Source: Chlorops oryzae
Lineage: Eukaryota; Arthropoda; Insecta; Diptera; Chloropidae
Assembly: GCA_020466095.1 (NCBI GenBank)
Contig: CM035806.1
Coordinates: 111,755,401-111,819,400, forward strand
Reading direction: 5' to 3'
Length of the DNA: 64,000 nucleotides
Below are positions 63,652-64,000 of the stretch, in pieces. The notes under the pieces were generated by a model. It had not been told where the DNA came from. It did not search any database and saw nothing but the letters and a program-made list of their open reading frames with translations. The translations under genes and the position numbers were made by a program. The number at the start of each line of letters is the position of its first letter. The first letter of the stretch is position 1.

Positions 63652-64000
63652 ACTGATAGAAAAAACGTGCTAAAAATAAGAATTTTGAGTCGAAAATCAA
63701 GAATATCGTGCTTAATAGTCTGTTCAGAATGAAAATTCTTGATTCAAGAATTAAATTCTTAATATTTCAAGAACGTTTCTAAGAATGCATTCTTGAGAAA
63801 ATTCTTAATTTAAGCAGACTTTTTAGAATGCATTCCTGAAAAAATTCTTGATTTTGGCAGGTTTTTTAGAATGCATTCCTGAAAAAATTCTTGATTTTGG
63901 CAGGTTTTTTAGAATGCATTCCTGAAAAAATTCTTGATTTTGGCAGGTTTTTAGTTTAGAATTCTAAATAAAAATGCGAAATTTTTACCTTATAATTTAA
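63652..64000 (+). mobile_element. Left end of a CACTGA-type DNA element with 43-bp repeats
   Basis: CACTGATAGAAAAAACGTGC at 63652 resembles the end of the element at 4457 (CACTGAGAAAAAAATC). Four 43-bp direct repeats follow, with gaatgcatt at 63783, 63826, 63869 and 63912. The right end lies outside the window. Confidence 0.55.

Overview
This window reads as transposon-dense heterochromatin or an intergenic region of an insect genome. The best guess is a dipteran. Two mini-me/DINE-1-like elements carry the (GTCT)n tract and conserved leader known from flies, and Jockey-clade retrotransposons, an insect-type Polinton, PIF/Harbinger and several hAT elements sit next to them. DNA is AT-rich, and short GT-AG introns lie inside transposase genes. 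I see no convincing host gene, rRNA, canonical tRNA or CRISPR. The species cannot be named from the sequence.

Layout. 1-755: a 254-bp tandem repeat. 960-7990: a degraded minus-strand Jockey element (Jockey-1), its gag split by a CACTGAG-ended element (4457-6738) that itself holds a DINE-1-like Helitron (4680-6328) with a 101-bp internal satellite. 8021-8530: a 46-bp tandem repeat. 8757-11358: transposase-like gene A with one intron and an inverted duplication of its own C-terminal region. 11919-13858: transposase-like gene B, a multi-exon relative of the genes in the next block. 14812-15567: a broken DUF4806-like gene. 15907-32265: four head-to-tail copies of a ~3.8-kb unit, each carrying a broken B-family gene, minus-strand fragments and a piece of Jockey endonuclease. 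An inverted partial copy follows (32658-33362). 33363-35820: a 5'-truncated Ty3/gypsy pol.

35821-44405: a Polinton/Maverick lacking both ends: capsid-like protein, integrase with chromodomain, two accessory proteins, a BIR protein, packaging ATPase, phospholipase A2-like protein, adenain-type protease and DNA polymerase B. The polymerase is broken by a TTA-flanked MITE and then by a hAT element. 45113-45842 is a long-TIR element and 45930-46300 a weak hAT remnant. 48165-58431 is a ~10.3-kb PIF/Harbinger element with a MADF partner gene and a spliced transposase. It has been invaded by a hAT element, a nearly intact Jockey (Jockey-2) and a BED-type hAT element. 60405-62394 is a fourth hAT element holding a small MADF-bearing Harbinger-like element. 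A second DINE-1-like copy (62801-63651) runs into the end of another CACTGA-type element.

The genes do not form a host pathway. They are the machinery of several mobile-element classes inserted into one another. Target-site duplications are readable at many junctions, so relative insertion order can be deduced. Coordinates of element ends without a target-site duplication, and of exons lacking clear splice sites, are approximate.
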